Shown: piece by piece, positions 14,331-18,264 of the stretch
Position numbering within the stretch: the stretch's first letter is position 1
Layout: each line of letters opens with the position of its first letter
Assembly: GCA_937916565.1 (NCBI GenBank)
Contig: CALFSR010000151.1
Coordinates: 1 to 18,264, forward strand
Reading direction: 5' to 3'
DNA: 18,264 nucleotides
Source: an uncultured Bacillota bacterium
GTDB lineage: Bacteria; Bacillota; Limnochordia; Limnochordales; ZCTH02-B6
Notes under the pieces: model-generated
The model's database searches: none
The model's input: the letters and a program-made list of their open reading frames with translations, nothing else
What the model was told of the DNA's origin: nothing
Translations under genes and position numbers: made by a program

Positions 14331-17300
14331 TTACGGATTGGGGCTGACCACGACGTAGCCGCGTCGCACGGCCTCCTCGATGGTGGGGAACAAAGCCATC
14401 GGCCCGTGATCCACATGAGGGATCTTCATCAGTTCGTCTTCCAGCCCCATCACCCGCCTGTACTCACCCACCCCGCCGATGATGCCCACGTCCAGGTCCG
14501 ACACGACCGACCATGGAGTTCCCATGGTGTTTGCCCCCGTTTGCCGGCTCCCGAGCAGCACGATGGGCACGCCGGTTTGGTTGGCCAACCGCTGCGCCTG
14601 CTCCAGGTGCTCCCGGGCGATGCCCGGACCTGGCAGCCCGTGCACCGACAGCCCCTGCGGCCAGCGCGCCGCGGGCGGGGCGGATGCGCCCGGCCGCAGC
14701 GGCGGGACCGGGCTTGGAGACGGCAAGATGACCGTCGGCGTATCGTCGGGCGGCGGAAAGATTGCCGTCGGGGCCAAGTCCGCCCCCGGCGGGAAAATTT
14801 CCGTGGGCGCCAGTTCTCCGGGAGGCGGGAAGAATTCGGTGGGTGGCAACCCGCCCGGGGGCGGGAAAAACTCCGTGGGCGCCAGTTCTCCCGGCGAAGG
14901 CACGCGCGCCGTGCCGGGCAGCAGGCTCCCTCCGCTCGTCGGCGGCGTGGTGTCGGGCACCAACGGTGGAAAGTCCACCAGGGTATAAATCTCCGTGGCG
15001 GGCCCCGAGCGGCCAAAGCGCGGCGGGGGCTCGATCACCGTGGGGAAATCCCACGCTTCCGGCGGCATCTCCACCGGAACACCCGGCCGGGACGCGAGCG
15101 CGGTCGGCGGACCGCCTGCGCTTGGCGCCTCCAGCCGTACGGTCGGTGTCGCATCCTCGATGATGGGCTCCACTTGGCGCAAAAAGTCCTCCGCAGCCAC
15201 CCGCTCCGCCGCCGTCGGTGCACTGGCGGCAGCATCCCTAGCTCGCACGATCTGCCGGTACAGCCCGGCCTTGCGGACTAGTTCCTCCTGGGTGAGGTTT
15301 CGCCCCGGCTCGTGCAGTCGGCGGACCTCCTCCGGCGTGAACGAGCGCGGGTCCACGTACACGTCAGGCACGGGAGGGGCGATGATCTCGTCCCAGTCAT
15401 CGTCATCAAAGTTGAACCCCGACTCCCTCAGCCGGCGCCACTGCTCATCCGCGATCCGGTCGTTGTACGCCTGCCGTTCCGCGGGAGTCATCTCCGACGG
15501 CCGCTTGATCCTCTCGATTCGCGTGTCCGGGTCCAACGACGGCGAGTTTTCCAGGACCCGCGACGACCGCTCGGCCGGCGACCGGTAGCCGGGAGCGTCC
15601 AGCACCCCCGCCGCGCCACCGCCTGCCGTTCCCCCTCCACCGGCCCCCGCGCTCGCGCTGCCGGTTGCCGTTCCCGCGCCGCCAACCCCTGCTCCCGGCG
15701 CCGTCAGCGTCGCCGGGGCGGGACGCGGCTCCGGCACCGACCGCATGCTGCTGGACAACCGGTCAAACAACTCCCCGACGTCCGTCGTCGCTACCTCTCT
15801 CGCCCGCCGCGCCGCGGACGAGACGCTCTCTACCGCCGAATCGCCCATCACCCGGCGCGCCGCGCTGCCCAGCGCCTCCACCGCGGGCGTCCCAATGTCG
15901 GTCATGGCGATGCTGGCCACCCGCGCGGCTCCCGCTTCCGCGGCGTCCGCCAATGCCTGTGCCCCCAGCTCTCTCGCCACCCCCGTGAACAGCCGCTGCC
16001 CCGCCGAACCCGCGGCCCTCACCGCGGGCGCTCCGGCCAGCAGGCTCGCCCCGTCCATCAGATAGCCCGCAGTGGCAATCCGCCCCGCGGACGCGAGCAT
16101 CTCATGGGCCCCCTGCTCGGCCAGCACCGCCAGCTCTCGCCGGTCCAGCAGGATCTGCATTTCCTCCTCGCTCCAGCCCCCGGCGGCCAACATCGCGTCG
16201 ATCTGCTCGCTCTCCGCCCGCGCCCATATCCGCTCCCGCTCCGCCTGCCGAACCGCCTCCCGCATCTCGTATTGCATCTGCGAACCGATGGAGGCGTACT
16301 GCGTCCAACCCGTGATGGCGTCGGCCCGGTCCTGCTCGCGCTCGTTCACAAACAGCTCCTCCTGCGCCCGCAGGCGGGCGCCCTCGAGGATCTGTTGCGA
16401 CAACTGGTGACGGCGGGCGCTCAACCGCTCCATTTCCCGCATCTCGGCCTCGGTGGGCATCAGCAGGTCCATCGACGCCTCGTGGTGTTCATCCTGCAGC
16501 GCTCGGATGCGCGCCGCCTCCTGCATGTCCCCCCGCGCCACCGCCGCGTCGTACGCCCGCTGCAGCTCACGCGCCCGCTCCCGGGAGGCCTCGATGGCCT
16601 GCCGCCGCTCTTCCCGCGCCAGCCACTCCGCGTACCGCCGGTCCGCTGCTTCCTGTTCCGCGCGAATGGCCGCCAGCTGCCGCTCCAGCTCCTCCATGGC
16701 CGCAGCGCCCTCCGCCGCCCGCTCCGCTTCCTCCCGGCGCCGCCGGGCCTCGACCGCTTCCTGTTCCAACCGCTGCCGTTCCGCCCACTGCAACTCCCGC
16801 TCCCGGTCCGCCATGCGGTTCTTGAACGACTGCGGCAGCCCGTCCCAGTCGGTACCCCCAATCACCCGCTCGTAGTACTCCCGCCCCGGCTCCTTGGGAC
16901 CGACCAGCGTTTCCGGGGAGAAGATGACATTGCCGTGGGGGTCCAGCATCGTCATCCTGGAGTTGCCCGAGCGGTCCAGCTCGAAGATGGTCACGTTGCC
17001 CGTCTCGTCCACGTGACGGTTGCGGACGTTGCCGTCCCGGTCGCGCTCTTCGATCCATCCGTCGGCCCGCTGGATGGTGGTGCCCAGCAGGTTTCCCTCG
17101 GCATCGAGGTACTTGGTCACCGTCGACCCGTCCCAGGGGTCGCGGGTGGTTTCGACGGCGGTGCCGTCGGGCAAGGTTTCGAACATGCTGAGCCCCGCCG
17201 CCGAGTCAAGGCGGGCGACCCGCTCGGTACCGTCGGGTTCCGTGACCGTGATCGTGGCGGAGCCATCGGGAGAGATGACGGTTTCCCTTTGGGTGCCGTC

Positions 17301-18264
17301 CTCATCCAACTCGCTGAGGCGCTCGTTGCCATCCTCGTCGGTGAAGCGACGGCCCGTGGAGGTGACGAGGGTGCCGTCCGGCTGCTTGCGGACGACCTCC
17401 AAAGCACCCGTGTCCGGGTCGTATTCGTAATGGACGACCTCCTCGACGTCCATGGGCACAGGCTCGTAGCGGGCGCTCACGAAGCCCTCCGGGCCGACGT
17501 CGTAGACAACCCGTGAGCCATCGGGATTCTCCAGCGCAATGCGGTAAAGACCCGTGAAAGGATCCCACGCCACCGGCAAGGTGCCGATCTCTCGGCCGCG
17601 GTCGAACCGACGAGCCGCTTCGAGGGTGCCGTCGCGGCGGAAGTAAATCCAAAGGCCTTGGCGGATCGGGTCATCCTCGCTGTCGCGATAACCATACACG
17701 TTCCCGACGGCTTCGCCGGTCGCCCGGATTTGCCCGTTGTCGTAATACCGGGTCCACGGGCCCGAGAGCCACCCGTCCTTGAAGATGACCTCGTACTCGG
17801 GTTGCCCGTTGCCGAAGTAGCGTACCGCAAAACCCTCGAGGCGGTCATTGACGTAGGTGCCCTCAAAGACCAACGTGCCCTGGCGGTTGAACTCGCGCCA
17901 CGTGCCGTCGCGCAACGGGAAATCCGCGCTGTTGATGAGGCCGAAGCCGTTGCCCACCGCCATACCCGTCCATCGCACCTGACCGTTGTCGTGGTAGCTC
18001 GTCCAGGGACCGTTGAGCCGTCCGTTCCGGAACACCGCCTCGTACCTCTTGGCGCCGTTGTTGTGATACCACACCGCGGTCCCCTCGAGACGATGGTTCA
18101 CGTACGTTCCTTCAAACACCAGGACTCCTTGGCGGTTGAACTCGCGCCACGTCCCCGTGCGCAGCGCGAAGTCGTATGTGTTGCGCCAGAACTCGTTGCC
18201 GTATGCCGTGCCCGTCGCCGCCACCGGGCCGTTGTCGTGGTAAGACGTCCAAGACCGCTGAGGT
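14331..18264 (-). CDS. Giant modular repeat protein with C-terminal nucleotidyltransferase-like domain, 5' partial
   Basis: 1310 codons in view. The GTG at 18224 is not the start: the frame continues to the right edge, and the residues before it (WTSYHDNG...) match the internal repeat. Order from N to C: MORN-variant units of 83 residues (to 17652); 14 D-x-x-G-N/T/S motifs, in parts with 11-residue period (17535-16920); a long charged coiled coil (about 16815-16100); an Ala-rich helical part (about 16100-15740); a Gly-rich linker (about 15700-15605); an acidic and helical part; a Pro/Thr repeat stalk (15150-14721); and a C-terminal domain with GS and SDLD (14660-14334). This is the build of secreted or surface polymorphic toxins, with a stalk and a variable toxic tip, but no known delivery domain is in view. 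Function is inferred; a structural or adhesive protein is the alternative. Confidence 0.85.
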   Translation of the reverse strand, partial: PQRSWTSYHDNGPVAATGTAYGNEFWRNTYDFALRTGTWREFNRQGVLVFEGTYVNHRLEGTAVWYHNNGAKRYEAVFRNGRLNGPWTSYHDNGQVRWTGMAVGNGFGLINSADFPLRDGTWREFNRQGTLVFEGTYVNDRLEGFAVRYFGNGQPEYEVIFKDGWLSGPWTRYYDNGQIRATGEAVGNVYGYRDSEDDPIRQGLWIYFRRDGTLEAARRFDRGREIGTLPVAWDPFTGLYRIALENPDGSRVVYDVGPEGFVSARYEPVPMDVEEVVHYEYDPDTGALEVVRKQPDGTLVTSTGRRFTDEDGNERLSELDEDGTQRETVISPDGSATITVTEPDGTERVARLDSAAGLSMFETLPDGTAVETTRDPWDGSTVTKYLDAEGNLLGTTIQRADGWIEERDRDGNVRNRHVDETGNVTIFELDRSGNSRMTMLDPHGNVIFSPETLVGPKEPGREYYERVIGGTDWDGLPQSFKNRMADRERELQWAERQRLEQEAVEARRRREEAERAAEGAAAMEELERQLAAIRAEQEAADRRYAEWLAREERRQAIEASRERARELQRAYDAAVARGDMQEAARIRALQDEHHEASMDLLMPTEAEMREMERLSARRHQLSQQILEGARLRAQEELFVNEREQDRADAITGWTQYASIGSQMQYEMREAVRQAERERIWARAESEQIDAMLAAGGWSEEEMQILLDRRELAVLAEQGAHEMLASAGRIATAGYLMDGASLLAGAPAVRAAGSAGQRLFTGVARELGAQALADAAEAGAARVASIAMTDIGTPAVEALGSAARRVMGDSAVESVSSAARRAREVATTDVGELFDRLSSSMRSVPEPRPAPATLTAPGAGVGGAGTATGSASAGAGGGGTAGGGAAGVLDAPGYRSPAERSSRVLENSPSLDPDTRIERIKRPSEMTPAERQAYNDRIADEQWRRLRESGFNFDDDDWDEIIAPPVPDVYVDPRSFTPEEVRRLHEPGRNLTQEELVRKAGLYRQIVRARDAAASAPTAAERVAAEDFLRQVEPIIEDATPTVRLEAPSAGGPPTALASRPGVPVEMPPEAWDFPTVIEPPPRFGRSGPATEIYTLVDFPPLVPDTTPPTSGGSLLPGTARVPSPGELAPTEFFPPPGGLPPTEFFPPPGELAPTEIFPPGADLAPTAIFPPPDDTPTVILPSPSPVPPLRPGASAPPAARWPQGLSVHGLPGPGIAREHLEQAQRLANQTGVPIVLLGSRQTGANTMGTPWSVVSDLDVGIIGGVGEYRRVMGLEDELMKIPHVDHGPMALFPTIEEAVRRGYVVVSPNP
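14334..14660 (-). other. Nucleotidyltransferase-fold domain, putative toxin tip
   Basis: The last 108 or so residues of the giant protein contain VPIVLLGSR (GS at 14552-14547) and, 17 residues after the serine, SDLDVGII (aspartates at 14498-14496 and 14492-14490). A helix before it (REHLEQAQRLANQT) and PHVDHG after it (aspartate at 14411-14409) fit the helix, GS, DxD, third-carboxylate order of the pol-beta-like nucleotidyltransferases. The gap between GS and DxD is some five residues longer than in minimal nucleotidyltransferases. What it would modify is unknown. Confidence 0.6.
14721..15150 (-). repeat. Pro/Thr-rich repeat stalk (PT-x-hydrophobic motifs)
   Basis: Eight short motifs of the form [P/A]T-x-[I/V/F]: TPTVRLEAP, FPTVIEPPP, ATEIYTLVD, APTEFFPPP, PPTEFFPPP, APTEIFPP, APTAIFPPP and TPTVILPSP. 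The last five are tandem with about 13-residue spacing, and their DNA is also repetitive (14721-14899). The stretch is probably extended and unstructured, linking the body to the C-terminal domain. Confidence 0.75.
16920..17535 (-). repeat. Array of 11-residue D-x-x-G-N/T/S units
   Basis: Fourteen motifs such as NPDGS, QPDGT, DEDGN, DEDGT, SPDGS, EPDGT, LPDGT, DAEGN, DRDGN, DETGN, DRSGN and DPHGN. In two blocks (DEDGN to EPDGT, and DRDGN to DPHGN) the spacing is exactly 11 residues. Each unit is a turn followed by a short strand, reminiscent of YD/RHS-type beta repeats. Confidence 0.75.
17652..18149 (-). repeat. Two complete tandem 83-residue MORN-variant units
   Basis: Units 18149-17901 and 17900-17652 both begin WREFNRQG, continue FEGTYVN and RLEG, and carry GPWT-x-Y-x-DNGQ and AVGN. 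The period is 249 nt. A 23-bp block at the start of each unit (17881 and 18130) is identical at DNA level. The end of an earlier unit reaches the right edge and a degraded unit (WIYFRRDG) follows on the left. These match the bacterial MORN-variant pattern of G-x-W-x-x-Y-x-x-NG. Confidence 0.85.

Noticed and set aside
13926..14416. Possible small immunity gene on the minus strand downstream of the giant gene
   Set aside because: The open frame here overlaps both neighbours out of frame, has no ribosome site and reads as low-complexity Arg/Gly/Pro sequence.
15312..17516. Long open frame on the plus strand inside the giant gene
   Set aside because: It is the antisense of a clearly repetitive coding frame, Arg/Pro/Leu-rich with no family features; high GC removes stop codons.

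Overview
The window reads as chromosomal DNA of a high-GC bacterium. I infer a high-GC member of the Bacillota (Symbiobacterium/Limnochorda-like) from the paired M16 peptidases of the YmfF/YmfH type, the Ski2-like helicase, a Taq-type M32 carboxypeptidase, strong AGGAGG-like ribosome sites and GTG/TTG starts. This is inference; there is no rRNA or other marker gene to test it. I see no tRNA, rRNA, CRISPR array or insertion sequence.

Layout, left to right. (1) 1-4470, minus: a three-gene run of Ski2-like DEAD/DEAH helicase, YmfF-type M16 protein without zinc site, and YmfH-type M16 peptidase with HFLEH. The YmfH gene runs off the left edge. The last two genes overlap by ATGA. (2) 4471-4792: divergent promoter region. 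(3) 4793-5977, plus: queG, whose 3' end overlaps the convergent threonine aldolase gene by 68 nt. (4) 5910-9859, minus: trxA, M32 carboxypeptidase, a secreted two-domain protein, a GC-rich hairpin, then ltaE. (5) 9860-10096: divergent region with a -10 box readable on both strands. (6) 10097-11902, plus: FAD/NAD(P) oxidoreductase and a PduO-type cobalamin adenosyltransferase, 12 nt apart. (7) 11932-13907, minus: a secreted LolA/LolB-like protein and a HEAT-like repeat protein, coupled by a TTGA overlap. (8) 13908-14330: about 400 bp with no convincing gene, but with palindromes, a hairpin and a possible promoter lying within an inverted repeat. (9) 14331-18264, minus: one giant modular gene, open at the right edge.

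Most genes are housekeeping: RNA remodelling, tRNA queuosine, amino acid and peptide breakdown, redox and B12 cofactor. QueG needs cobalamin as a cofactor and the PduO-type enzyme makes adenosylcobalamin, a loose metabolic link only.

The most unusual item is the giant protein, with more than 1310 residues in view. From N to C it has tandem 83-residue MORN-variant units, an 11-residue-period D-x-x-G-N/T/S repeat array, a long charged coiled coil, an Ala-rich helical part, a Gly-rich linker, a Pro/Thr repeat stalk, and a C-terminal domain of about 110 residues. That last domain has a GS...SDLD signature of the nucleotidyltransferase (pol-beta-like) fold. The layout resembles a polymorphic toxin or surface-delivered effector, but I see no obvious immunity gene next to it.
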